Of a DNA stretch of 64,000 nt, positions 22,716 to 34,222 are shown piece by piece. Made by a program: the position numbers and the translations under genes. Positions within the stretch are counted from its first letter, which is position 1, and each line of letters begins with the position of its first letter. The notes under the pieces are model-generated. The model saw only the letters and a list, made by a program, of their open reading frames with translations, did not search any database and had not been told where the DNA came from. Source of the DNA: Cycas panzhihuaensis (taxonomy: Eukaryota > Cycadophyta); assembly GCA_023213395.1 (NCBI GenBank), contig CM041465.1:152713741-152777740 (forward strand), read 5' to 3'.

Positions 22716-23732
22716 AATTACTCAAAAGGCTAATCAAGAGAGGATAGGAGAGACCTATAGCTAGGTTGTTAAGCTTATGGAGGGCCTACCCTATAAAAGG
22801 GAAGGAATAAAGGTAAGAATAGACTTAATGTTGAGGATCTAAGGTAGGTTCAAAGCCAACCAAGGGCTTGACCTAGGGATTGGATCCCATTAGGAGCAAA
22901 ATGGGCCAAAATAGACATGAAAATCAGAGTCAACTTGCCAAAACGAGTCCATGAAGTATAAACATGGATAGTGTTTTAAGCAGCATAAAATAAGATTAAA
23001 AGGACTCCCAAAGGATACAAAAGGGGTGCTATAAATGCTAGAAAAGTTGAGAAAAATCGGCATCTAGGAGCCTAAAAGGGTAGGGACCCTAAAGAGAACA
23101 AGGATGAGCCCAAGGATGTGGTCCTAATGACTCCATCAAAATGGAAGAAGGTTGTGAGGCTTCAAGGAGTCCCACGAATAAAAGGGAATGAGGGGGTGAA
23201 AATGGAATTCATTTTCATACTCCCTTATGTGATTTGACGAGGAAACTACCTACTACCCTCTACTTACCACCTTAATATGAGCCTAATAGAGGAGATCTAA
23301 TCATTTGATCATTACATAAAGGAAGCCATTGAGACCATAGCTGAGTAATGGTAACAGTTAGGCCAGACCTGGTACTCAGATCTTAACCATGACTCACTTA
23401 TTTGCATCTTTTTACTAGTGTCTTTTATATACTGGGTAGTGCCTATTAAGGTGTTATGAGGCTTAACGGGACCCAAGTAAGGGCTCATAAGAGGCTAAAC
23501 CAAGGCTTTAGGAGGCCCTAATCCCAATGGACAAAGTGTTATCCATATTTATTTATATATTTTTTGTTTTTATTTTATTTTAACAGGGGAATTTATGGTA
23601 CCACAAATATCCCTACGGGCATATGTAGTACCTGTAGGGCCCACTGATATATTTACAATGTTGTGAATATATTAGTGGGGTGAAGATGAATATAAAGAAT
23701 ATATGAAAATATTTAGATTTGATCAAATTTTG
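22716..23732. other. Spacer in gypsy element E, no gene recognised
   Basis: About 1 kb without a convincing ORF on either strand. The AT-rich T-run near 23550-23582 and the sequence up to 23732 lie just upstream of the antisense gene and would contain its promoter, but no clear promoter element was assigned. Confidence 0.4.
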
Positions 23733-25640
23733 ATGACTGATATGTTGTCTAGGAGGGCCCTTAGCCCTGTAGGGAGGTAAGTAACTGATTGATAATATTT
23801 GTTGGTGATTTTTAGCATCTCACCACAGTGGAAAATTGCAAGAACATTGGTTCATCAATGATAGGATTTACAGAGTTGATGGATCATCGTGATAAGGCAA
23901 CATTGGAGACAATGTGGATTTCTGAAGATAGTTTGCAGACCATAATATGCATTAGACTAGACACTTTTAGTTGACATCATCTCTCATTGGGATTGATAGA
24001 GCCATGTGTTCCATCTCTCACTAGTGGGAGACGTCACCATCACCCCAATGAATGACTGGAGGATCATGGAGGTGCTTACCAGTAGAGTAACAATGGTGTT
24101 TAGGACTTTTCCCAACACAGATGTAGCATATAGAGAGGTAACCAGATAGTTTTATGGTAGGGGTCATTGGGACTAGAGGGGGTTATCATTGGGGACCATA
24201 GTGATGTTTAGGATTCCTCATGTAAAGAAGATGATTATCTTTACTATTCTATTCTGAATTTTCTGAAAACAGAACTATAGGGATGTGTTTGGAGTATGGA
24301 TGGATATCATCAAATAATACAAGGAAGAAGAGAGGTTTGACTGGGTCACTTTGATAGTGGCTAATCTCACAACTCAGCTCAACCAAATCTAGGTAGTTGG
24401 ATGGGGAGGACTCTCATATAACTCCCTACTTTAGTGTTGGTTCTTTGATCATTTTTTAGGAGTGGGACTAGTAATAAGACCATAACCCATACCAGTTAGT
24501 GCTCCTCTCATTCATCGATGATCATCATGTTTCATGGGTGTCATAGAGCCAACTCAGGTTAAGAGATATGTAGTAGCTACATCATTAGACATGCTAATGG
24601 CAGATGACTATGTGAGCCAAACATATCACATCATGCATTAGGATAGTGATGCAAAGGAGGGAGAGGTTGCATGGGTCCTCACAGTAGAGCCAAGAGAGGA
24701 GAAGGATCAGGGAGCTCCTGCTACTGATTCAGAGGTAAAGGTAGCCTTGGTGGCTACAAGAGAGGCAACTATAGCTATGATGAGAGCAAAGATCCCCATA
24801 GTAGAGGAGGCAGAGGTTGAGGAGACACCAGCTACTCTAAGGGATGAGAAGCTAAGAGTAGGGGAGTTGGGAACTAAGGAGGTAGTAGCTAGAGAGGCAA
24901 CAACTAGAGAGGTGTCAGCTAATCCTGGAGGTAAGGTCTCTCTCTTTTAATATTTATAACTTTCAATTTAGTTATTTGATTTAAGATCTTTATGATATTA
25001 TTATTTATGTTTATGGATTTTATTTATACTCCCAACTGACACATGGACTTTCATGATTGGTAGGTGGAGAGGTCATAGAGGAGATAATCAGGATAGTTAT
25101 AATGTAGCTCCTCCCATAGGTGTGGGGAGGGTTGGCCTCCCATCGTAGATAGTGAAGAGCTAAGCTCAATAGGACCCCACACAATGGCTTTCGCCCCCAT
25201 CGTTTGAGTCAAAGATATATGGCCTATGGAGGCCTAGGAGAGATAGATGGAGAGGGATCAACTCCATGCAGAGAGGGACTAGCTATGAGCTCGAGTGTAG
25301 GAGTTAGAGGACTAGGCAAGGGATAGAGTGATCCAAGGAGATCTAGGGGCTAAGAGGAAGATTATAGTCCTAGAGACTCAGCTAGTGGAGGTCTAAGGAC
25401 ACTTATTTAGGGCACATAAGGGCCACGATTGACTTTGAGAGATGTAGGATCAATTGACTAAGCTGATAGAGGAGAGAGAGTAGTTATAGTACGCTATGAC
25501 TGATTAGTTAATAGATAGCAACCAGGTCTTCACATACCTACACACACAACTATGCCATCCTAGAGCATATTAAGGCTAGGACCTCATAGAGATACAGGAG
25601 GAGCTTAGTACCTGAGAGAGTAGGGTAGCCTGAGGGAGAC
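23733..25640 (+). pseudogene. Plant-mobile-domain-like gene, antisense within gypsy element E
   Basis: Read across a few stops, 23815-24955 gives a protein with the pattern of plant mobile domain (PMD, aminotransferase-like) proteins. There is an N-terminal TELMDHRDKATLE segment. The core reads SHVFHLSLVGDVTITPMNDW, where PMD proteins have HTFHLP-GEMTITLEDV, followed by RIMEVLTSRV. A long Glu/Ala-rich tail follows, open for at least 67 aa (24747-24950). A likely intron runs from GTAAGG at 24931 to TTGGTAG at 25063 and is T-rich. The part after it is charged and coil-like, with RGINSMQRGTSYELE-type wording. A short first exon (23733-23776) with donor GTAAGT is possible, but the intron would be only 39 bp, too short for plants. 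PMD genes are known to travel with gypsy elements and MULEs; their host relatives act in silencing and genome stability. Confidence 0.6.
24931..25063 (+). other. Putative intron of the PMD-like gene
   Basis: Donor CTGGAG/GTAAGG and acceptor TTGGTAG/GTGGAG bound a 133-base AT-rich stretch containing stops. Joining the flanks keeps Gly-Gly-Glu in frame. This is inferred from splice consensus only. Confidence 0.45.
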
Positions 25641-26363
25641 ACACCATGAGTACAACCTTCCCCTAGACTTTTGTATCACAATTTTAATGAGAGGAAAGCT
25701 TCAGACCTCCAGGGAGTTTTATACTTCACATATATATGATTATACATCCTCCTTGTAAGGATTTTGGCTTCTTAGGGCACATTCTACCAACACATTTTGT
25801 ATTATCATGGATGATTATGTACATATATAGAGATGGGAGAACACATTGGTACCCTATTTTAATATGAGTTTTTGATTTATTTTGATGGTTATGGATGTAT
25901 GAATGCATGTGTGCATAGATCTTATTATGTTATTTATTTATTTGCATATCCTTTTGTATAGTGTAGCACTCACACTAGGCATACATGATCACCTCGTATA
26001 CTATGTAATCTTATGTGGCTCTAGGGAGAGGGGGCCACATTTCTCTTAGGAGGAAAATAGTGATTCAAACATTAAAGAGAATAAGAACATGTACAAATAC
26101 CCTAAAAGTAGTAAGAGGAGATAAGGTCTATCTCAAGAAGCCCTCTATAGGTAGTAACTTATTCTCAAAAGTGAATAGTTACTTCCTAAAGAAGGAACCA
26201 AACATAAGCATGGAGACATGCCCCTATGGTGACATATTCACCACTACCCATGGTCTAAAAGAAGGGCTATGTTTGTTAAGGGGAAATATGACACCTTCAG
26301 AAATAGGCATAGACATCTTGATAATAAACAGAGTTACTAGAGACTCAAATACATGCCATGCCC
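25641..26363. other. Spacer between antisense gene and integrase (element E)
   Basis: The plus ORF 26015-26392 (125 aa) is open and basic but has no recognisable domain. It partly overlaps the integrase C-terminus on the other strand, so it is not called as a gene. The rest is AT-rich and non-coding. Confidence 0.4.
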
Positions 26364-27500
26364 CTAATGAGAGTACTTGTTATTGTATTTGAATGGTAGT
26401 TTAGGCTCATTATAGAGTGAGTGACTGGCTTTCTTTCTACTTAGAAGGAGAAAGAATAAACCATGGAATTTTTTTAGAAACTTGTCATTTATAGATTTGT
26501 CAACCTCAAGGCCCTCTAACTTGGTTATCCTATATGCACCATTGTCGAGGCTCTCAAGAATGACAAAAGGGCCCACCTATTTGGGGCCAAATTTTGATAG
26601 GTAATCATAGAGATACTCTAGCTCAAGGAATTGGTCCTTGGGATTCAAGGGATAAGGACGTAGATGCTTATCATACATCCTTTGTTCCCTAGCCTTGGAT
26701 GTTAGGTTAGCTTGGTACATGGCCAAGCGTCTTTCATCCACAGCCTTGAGATTGAGGAGGCAAGCCTAGTGGCGCCATTTCTCATTGACAAACTCTTTAA
26801 GGGATACCCTTAAAGAGAGAATCTCAAATTTTAAAGGCAAAATTATGTCAATTTCATAAACCATGGAGGAAGGTGTCATCTCCATGGTAGTGCAGATCGA
26901 GGTGCGATAGGCCCACAAAGCTAAATAAAGTTAAACATGTCAATCTCTTTGAGATTGGGCAATGATTTTATTTAGAATATTAATTAGGGTTTTATTGAAG
27001 ATTCAATTTGGCCATTAGCCTAGGGGTAATAAAGGGATAAAATCTTATGAGAGATCTTGAATCTCTCATAAAGCTTATCCATCTCTTTATTATAGAATGG
27101 AGTTCCATTATTTGTGATGATAATGCTTGGAATCCAAATTGATAGATAATATATTGATACACAAAGGTGGTAATCATCTTACCAGTTGTAGAAGACAATG
27201 GGATAGATTCATCCCATTTGGTGAAGTACTTCATTGCATTTAAGATAAATTTATGATGAACTAAGGAAGGTAGAGTAATAGCTCCAATTAAGTCTAATCT
27301 CCATTGGGAGAAAGGCTAGGGGGATATGATAGCACATAACACCTCAGAAGGCTAGTGGATAACATTGGCATGCTCTTAGCATTTACTGCAACACTACACA
27401 TAGGCATAGGCATCCTTGAACAAGGATGGCCAATAGTATCCCATGAAAAGGATTCTTTAGGCCATGGATTAGCCTCTAAAGTAGCCTCCACACTATAGCA
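26364..27500 (-). pseudogene. Ty3/gypsy integrase (element E)
   Basis: On the minus strand a zinc-domain segment is seen (GYYWPSLF-DAYAYV and C-S-C near 27330-27430). Then come PFSQW-LDLIGAI and the core with YFTKW-ESIPL (ORF 26992-27234). WAYRTSICTTMEMTPSSMVYEID and LKFEI-SLRV follow. The C-terminal GPFVILESLDNGAYRITKLEGL (ORF 26364-26576) equals the GPY-V--VL-GGAY-L-DLDG part of gypsy integrases. Several stops break it. It continues from the RNase H immediately upstream on the same strand. Confidence 0.82.
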
Positions 27501-28070
27501 TTCATAGAGAATTTGGTCAATCTCCTCTAGATTAAGGTAAAGAGGAGAATGTCATCAAAGGACTGCTTATCCAATATGTCCTACATAAGGAAGTATTATC
27601 AAGTGAAAGCCCTAATATGTGACTTCACTTTATCATTGGTATTATTAGGGTATTACTATTGAGTAAGGTATTGTATAATATCCCTATACCATTTTCTATC
27701 AGCTAATGGATGGGGGGATGCGTGTTAGAGAGCTAGGATGGGTTCATCCAGCAACGAATCATTAACTAGAACCCTAAGACAAATAGGGATGGGGGTATCA
27801 ACTAATTGTTCCACAACTATCATCCCCTTCCTAGACTTCTAGTTAATAATTTTAAGGTTGTATTCCTAAAGGAGGATGAGCCATTTACTTATCCTTCTTG
27901 TCAAATCTAACCAGGTCAAAAGGTATCTCATCATATCAAATTAGATGATCATGTGAGTGGTATTGCCTAAGAGGTAGTGTCTAAACTTCTTAGTAGTGTG
28001 GACTGAGGCTAAGCACTTATTTTCTGCTAGTAGGTAGTTTAATTCTACTAGCACCAAAATGTGAAAAGCC
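27501..28070 (-). pseudogene. Ty3/gypsy RT-linked RNase H, truncated (element E)
   Basis: The minus-strand reading gives ELNYLLAENKCLASVHTTKKFRHYLL, where gypsy RNase H has AE-NYSPIEKLCLALVFA-QKLRHYL. The block MRYLLTWLDLTRRISKWLILL and a SRKGMIVVEQLVD tail follow, the last wording typical of Tat-like elements. It is cut at about 28070 by copia sequence, so the RT, protease and gag of this element are missing from the window. Confidence 0.75.
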
Positions 28071-28275
28071 ATTAAGAAAAGCACTTTTGATGTCCATTTG
28101 GCAAATGTCCCATTTCATTTGAGAAATTAAATTAATAATCATCTAAATTGTTTCCATTTTGGCAACTACAACAAAGGTCTCATTATAATCAATGCCTTCC
28201 TTTTGAGAGTATTCTTTTATAACAAGATGAGCTTTGTGCTTATCAATAGAGCCATTAGATCTTAATTTTGTTTTG
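28071..28275 (-). pseudogene. Copia reverse transcriptase scrap (Copia-2 type)
   Basis: About 200 bases nearly identical to 31895-32100 of Copia-2, including [20 protein letters not shown] and [15 protein letters not shown]. Both edges are abrupt. The left edge coincides with the break in element E's RNase H, so it marks a rearrangement junction. Confidence 0.85.
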
Positions 28276-28737
28276 TGTGCTTTTCTGGGTGCTTTTATGT
28301 TGCTCCTTCCATCTATTTCTTCTTGCACCTCTTTTTCTTCTATTCTCCTACACAGTCTTTAATCTTAGAGCCATTCTTCTTATTTGGAAATCTATTTGGC
28401 ATTAATTCCCCATGATTCTTACTCCTTTAGCTGCATTTATGGCTATTGGGTATCCTTCTTCCTCTTCCTTGAAGAAATCTGGCAGTTTTAAAACCCTACT
28501 ATGCATATTTTCTTTCTAAATGATTTTCCTATTTTTAGTTTTTCAACTAACTTTTGAATGGTTGAGAAACCAAATTAAATCCATTTATTTAAGGGTTTTC
28601 TTTCTTCTATTGCATAGAGGACATGTATAAACTTGTCCTCCTAAAATTTCGTGTGAAATAGACTCCTTTTTCCCTGTCAAAATTGCATCTGTTGTACCAT
28701 TTTTCCATTTTATGTTTTTCTATTTTCCATTTTTCAG
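28276..28737. other. Unassigned AT-rich stretch
   Basis: A minus-strand frame near 28480-28380 reads KLPDFFKEEEEGYPIAINAA before a stop. It resembles no family I can name. No other feature is seen. Confidence 0.3.
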
Positions 28738-28932
28738 GTTGCACTTCAGGACATATTGGTTGCACTTTAGGTTACACTAGTTGCACTTTAGGATGCACTG
28801 GTTGCATTTCAAGTTGCACTGGTTGTGCTTTAGGACACACTGGTTATACTTATAGACCACTTAGTTGCACTTATAGTCTACTCGGTTGCACTTGTAGTCC
28901 ACTTGGTTGCACTTGTAGCCCACTTGGTTGCA
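28738..28932. repeat. 21-bp minisatellite, about nine units
   Basis: Unit consensus about GGTTGCACTTNTAGNCCACTT, repeated head to tail with growing divergence. Because 21 is a multiple of three, it reads as a seven-residue repeat in several frames (GCTCSPL on plus, QVQPSGL on minus). The plus ORF 28683-29003 arises from it. Confidence 0.9.
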
Positions 28933-30383
28933 CCTGCTTTACATTTTTTAAGCATCTCAATGGTATTTTTCTACTAAATGAAGGTTACAAACATAAAAAA
29001 TAAATATAACAAGGCATTTTAAATAATATTATAAAATTAAGGTCTGAAAATAGATCAGCTCTCCCTAAATTTTTGTCTCGATCTATCACTCTAGTGAGAA
29101 GATCTGATATGATCTATGTTCTCCTCTTCATGTTTTACTTTTCAAGATCAAGGAGAAACTCTTTCTTTTAAACCATTGTAGCTCTCTATTTAACTATTAA
29201 AACTAGCACTTATAACTACTCATTCTATTTGTCTCTGAGTCATCTTACCAGCAAAGAAGATAGATCTTAATTTTATCCATCTGTTTGTGAGATATCTTTG
29301 TCAGATCATGAAGTGCTTCACCCGTTTATGTAAAAAACCTACATATAATTAAATTTTAATTTATTTTGTTTTCTTCTAAAGTTTAAGTTTAATTTAATTT
29401 AAGTTTATAATTTTTTAGTTCCAAGCATGTTAGCCTCCCTCCATCCTTAGCCCCTAGTCTTATTTGCTCCATATGACCTTTTATTTGTAGATTTCAAATA
29501 ATATTAATCTATATTTTATAACTTTTTTATTATTCAAAAACTATATTTTATATTCTATATAATTTGGATTCTACTAGCCCCCTTAGGCCTCTATCAATCA
29601 GTCATATTGAGCCCCCAGGTGACTTGGGCTTATTGATCAAAGGGGCTTAACCCCCTTCCTTCTATAGTTTTGTGTTATAAAGAGGACCTTGGACATTTTC
29701 TTTAATAACTTGAGTTTTACAACTCTATTTTTGGAACCATCAAAATCATTGAAAAGATATTTTAGCACTCTACATATTAGAGTAGTTTCATCTCATTTCC
29801 ATGCTATTTTGTAGGTCTTTGAAGCTATTAAATTTGAGTCTTTGCTTCAGTCCTAATTATATGCATTATTTAATATTTTGAGCCAAATTTCTCATTCCAA
29901 CTAAATATATTTGATCATTATCTACATGCTAATTAATTATTGATAATATTTATTTGGTTTTATAAGCTTACAAGTTGTTTTCTAGCTCTTTAGCATCAAT
30001 TTTGGCTTCTTGAAGATTATAAACCCTATTTAGATCAAAACAATAAATTGGTACTCCTTACCATTACTGTTCTCTTTTTTCAACATTTATATTTGAATTT
30101 AAAAGGATTTATTTAAGTATTTTTAACTATTTAAGACCTTTCATTGCCTTTAAAACTTCAAGATTATACCTAGTTTGCATATAAATTTATAACAGATCAA
30201 CTCTTCATTTCATCTATATTATTTTAAGAAAATTTGCTAGAAATTCCATATATCTTAAGATTGTTGGTTCACTAATTAAAGAAACATTCTTATTTGCCTT
30301 AAATCCACTATATCTTTTAAGATTGATAAGTGTATTTTAGTGTAGTCATAAGCTATTTGTGGCTCCTTTATGCTTTTGAGTTT
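28933..30383. other. AT-rich region, no gene recognised
   Basis: 1.45 kb without convincing ORFs on either strand. As Copia-2 interrupts it at 30388, it is continuous with 38544 onwards. It could be leader or LTR of Copia-3, but no repeat of the 3' LTR at 51370 was found here. Confidence 0.4.
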
Positions 30384-30388
30384 CATCT

Positions 30389-30705
30389 TATTATTCGCAG
30401 AGGAGCAGAGCAGGTTAGGATGCCATTCTGATTAACAAATTTCCATATAATAGAAGGCAGTGTTAAAAAAACCTAGGTTGTAATACAACCCTTTAAATAG
30501 AAATTTGGGGAGCCGCTTAAGCAGCTCAACCCGACCTGTATGTTAACTGTTAAAAATAAAAAAATAAATTAAAATAATAAAGCATACCTGAATATGTCAG
30601 TTGATGATGGCTTGGGGAGGCTCTAGGTGCCTTAGGGAGCCCTAAATGTGGCTTTGAGGGGCCCTAGGTGCACATATCCTTAGGACATTGGGGGTTATCC
30701 CAACA
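30389..30705 (-). repeat. Copia-2 3' LTR (317 bp)
   Basis: Right end CCCAACA, left end TATTATTCGCAG (TG decayed to TA). It is followed by polypurine sequence ATGGAGGAGAA on the minus strand (30706-30717). It keeps a 22-base stretch near 30640-30665 that the other LTR has lost between short repeats of GCCCTA. Confidence 0.9.
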
Positions 30706-30739
30706 TTCTCCTCCATAATCCCCAATGTGAGGAATTCCT

Positions 30740-32600
30740 AAATTTTCTCTAAATTTCTAGAACTTGATCTTACCCAATGCTTTTGTGAAGATATCCACTG
30801 TCTAGTCCTCCATACTATAATATTTTAGCTCAATTTGTCCTTCGTGTACTAATTCACAAATGAAATGATGTTGTGTCTTAATATGCTTAGTTCTACCATG
30901 AAAAAATAGATTCTTTGTCATTTATATGGTGCTTTAATTATTGCACTAGATTTTGGTTGGCCCGTACTATTCTATATTAAGATCTTATAGAAGACAATGC
31001 AACCAAACTATTTCACATGCCTCTAAAACTACTGTTTTATATTTTGCCTCTTCTATTGATAAAAAACTATATTTTGTTTCTTTAAGCTCCACACTTTAAC
31101 TATTGAAACTATATTAAAGGTGTAACTTGATGTAGATTTCCTATCATCTATATCACCAGCCCAATCTGAATCTGTATGCCTTATTAATCTTAAATTTGAT
31201 GTAGACCTGTAACATAGCCTAAAATCTATTGTGCCTTTAAGATATCATAGGATTCTTTTTGCTACTTGCCAATGAGAAGTCTTTGGATCATGCATAAATT
31301 AAGATACCACAGTAACTACATGCATGATATTAGGTCATGTAGAAGTCAAGTAAATTAAGCTACCAATTAGTTGCTTGTATAGTATCTGATCCATATGAGC
31401 AGACTCATCATGCTTTGAAAGTTTTATTCCAACTTCAGTAGGAGTAACTAAAAGTTTACATTTGCTCATCTTAAACTTTTCAAGTAAGTCTAAGGTATAT
31501 TTTCTTTGGGAGATAAGAATGCTGCCATCATCTTGTCATACTGCTATTCATAGGAAGTAATGCGTTAGACCCAAGTTAGTCATTTTAAATTCTCTACATA
31601 TATCTCCCTTGAATTGATGTGAGAGTTGTGGATCACTTCATATGTCAAAAAGATCATCAACATATAATCCCATAATTAAGATCAATTTACCTTCAATCTT
31701 AGTGTATAGATTTGGGTTTGATTGAGATCTTTTAAAGCCTTAATCTTTGTAATATTTATGAATACAAGAATACCATGCCTTAGGTGCTTGTTTAAGTCCA
31801 TAGAGTGCTTTCTTGAGTTTGTACACTTTGTTTTCTTCCCCCATGACTTTAAAACTGAGGGGTTGAGAGACATAGATATCTTCTTCGATATAGCCATTAA
31901 GAAAAATACTTTTGATGTCCATTTGGCAAATGTCCCATTTCATTTGAATAGACAAATTAATAATCATCTGAATTATTTCCATTCTGGCAACTACAACAAA
32001 GGTCTCATTATAATCAATGCTTTCCTTTTGAGAGTATTCCTTTTTAATAAGATGAGCTTTGTACTTATCAATAGAGCCATTAGATCTAAATTTTATTTTG
32101 TATATCCACTTAGTCCCAATAGGTTTTTTATTGGGAGGAAGATCAACTAATTCCCAAGTGTCATTTTTTACAATGGAGTTGTATTCTTCCTCCATAACTT
32201 TTCTCCATGTAGCATCTAAATTAGCCTCATTAAAGGTTTGAGGCTCATGTGTTTCCATAACATGAGACATAAGGGTAAAGTTTACTCTATGAGATCGAGT
32301 TGATCTTTTATTATAATCATGATCCAACATGTTATCCATGCGATGATATGTGTGAGTCCATTTAGGAATTATTGGTGGTGGAGGTTAAGAGGTTTCTTCC
32401 CTAGGAAAATTTTGTAGTGGAGCTTGAGAAGAAGTTCCCTCCCCACTTTCAACATCAATGGTCCTTCTTTGGAGCTACCAAGGTGTCACATATGTGGACC
32501 TAGGATTGGAATTAATATTTATTACCATATTCTTTCCTTTTTCTTGATGATGATCAATATAATAGGAATCGGTTTCTTGAAAGATGACATCTCTGCTCAT
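30740..32600 (-). pseudogene. Copia-2 reverse transcriptase-RNase H
   Basis: The ORF 31740-32339 (199 aa) carries [29 protein letters not shown], a decayed [33 protein letters not shown] and [13 protein letters not shown]. After one stop the frame continues to YVDD (31653-31664, intact) and GLTHYFL. A decayed RNase H then runs through DSDWAGDIDDRKSTS to about 30740. The region 32340-32600 is the linker with the start of RT (SRDVIF-like). More stops than in Copia-1. Confidence 0.88.
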
Positions 32601-32639
32601 GATAACCTTTCTTACTTTTGGATCATAAAGTTTATATGA

Positions 32640-34222
32640 TTTTGATATATCACTATTGATGATGAAAATTTATTTGGTACTATGATCATCTAGTTTAGTC
32701 CTTTTCTATTCAAGAATATAAGTATATGCCATGTAGCCAAAAACTCTTAAGTGATGGATACTTGGTTTGTATCCTATCCATGCTTCTTCGAGAGTTTTCC
32801 ATCGAAGTGCTTTAGTGGTACTTCTGTTAATTAAATATACTATAGTATATATTACTTTGACCCAAAATTAATTCCCTAATCTTTTAGCTTTCAGCATGCA
32901 CCTTGTCATTTCAACTATGGTGTGATTCTTTCTTTTAGCTACACCATTTTGTTGAGGGGTGTAGGGATTGGTTAACTAATGCCTGATCCATAGTGAACAC
33001 AATAAGCATTGAATTGATTTAAAATGAATTCTCCACTATTATCTAATCTTAGGGAGAGTATATTGTGTCTACTTTGTCTCTCCACATAGGTTTTGAAGTC
33101 AATAAAGTGTTGAAACGCGTCAGATTTAAATTTTATGAAGAAAACCCATGTTTTCCTTGTATAGTTATCAATAAAAGTAATAAAGTATTTTGCTCCTCCT
33201 AGAGATGGAGTTTCCATGGGACCACAAATATTAGTATATACCAATTAAAGAGGATCTTATTCTCTATAGGTAAATTTAAAAAAAAAATTCCTATGTTATT
33301 TTCCAAGTAGGCATCCTGTTGGAGTGTGTGATGTTAACTATCATGAGGAAGTCCTCTTCCCAAATCACCCCAGGGCTTTTGATGTAACGACAACCCATGA
33401 CAAGTGGTATCAGAGAAACCAGGGTTCAAAACTAGTCTTGTGTACTATGATAACACATTTAGAGACACGTGAAGGTGTTAGGGGTGATATTGAGGAATGT
33501 CACGGTGGATATGCATATCGTGTAGGTACAACCGACTTCTTGTGACAGGGGAGTATTGGAGTGCATGATGCTAACTATCACGAGGAAGTCTTTTCCCAAA
33601 TCACTCTAGGGCTTTTGGTGTAATAGCAACCCATGACACACACCTCACATACATTTTTTTCCACTTTAATATGGGGAAACCCATCAACCATGTTCATCCT
33701 TTTCATAAGTTCCAAACTACTATAATTCAAGTGCTCAAATATTTTATGTCACATGGTAGTGTTAATCTTGGTGGTTATTTTCAAAGCATAAGAATCAGAT
33801 TGAGGGATGACAAGTTTGAATAGATTATCTCTTGTCATTTTTCCTCTAGTAAAAATTACTTTATTTTGTCTCTTATCTTTGATAATACACTCACCATTAT
33901 CAAATATGGCTCTATAATCCTGACCCATCATCTGTCCCATTAATAGTAGATTCTTCCTTAAGGCTAGAACATATAGAACATCCTTAATGTATTTGATTTC
34001 TCTTAAATTGATTTAGAGAGCTACATTTCCTTTTCCAATAACTTCATAGGTTGTATTGTCTCTAAATATAACAGAGCCCATTTTGGCTATATCCATTGTT
34101 TGAAACCAACCTCTTGTTTGAGCTATGTGAGTTGAGCATCCTGAGTCAATATACTGACTACTATTTTCATCTTCATTGGGTAGAAAGCAAAATAGGAATA
34201 ACCAATTTTCTCTATTTTGCAT
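32640..34222 (-). pseudogene. Copia-2 protease, GAG-pre-integrase and integrase, interrupted by TRIM
   Basis: The ORF 34013-34222 holds the protease active site YIDSGCSTH, with DSG intact. The ORF 33749-33940 has MGQMMGQDY and the GECIIKDKRQN block shared with Copia-1. The HHCC zinc domain follows. The integrase core ORF 32972-33244 has NICGPMETPS, FIDNYTRKTWVFF and RLDNSGEF. The reading frame is split by a 322-bp insertion at 33317-33638. Stops elsewhere confirm decay. Confidence 0.88.
33317..33638 (+). mobile_element. TRIM-like mini LTR retrotransposon, 322 bp
   Basis: Two direct repeats of 86 and 85 bp (33317-33402, TGTTGGAGTG to CATGACA; 33554-33638) flank a 151-bp core. Two bases after the first repeat is TGGTATCAGAG, a tRNA-iMet primer-binding site. 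Just before the second repeat is the purine-rich ACAGGGGAGTA. These are the hallmarks of a terminal-repeat retrotransposon in miniature. It splits Copia-2 exactly where Copia-1 reads continuously (GGCATCC/CTCAC). The 5-bp flanks CATCC and CACAC are a target duplication with two changes. It has no coding capacity; the 73-aa plus ORF is incidental. It must have been mobilised by another element's proteins. Confidence 0.88.

Noticed and set aside
23733-23815. First exon plus 39-bp intron of the PMD-like gene as certain
   Set aside because: Donor and acceptor look good, but 39 bp is below the usual plant minimum; left as a possibility only.
26015-26392. 125-aa plus ORF
   Set aside because: No recognisable domain, overlaps the integrase C-terminus on the other strand and lacks similarity to anything else here; kept only as a remark.
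28738-28932. Repeat array as CRISPR
   Set aside because: Contiguous 21-bp units without spacers, in plant repeat DNA.
33324-33545. 73-aa plus ORF
   Set aside because: Covers the LTR, primer-binding site and core of the TRIM-like element; not a protein gene.
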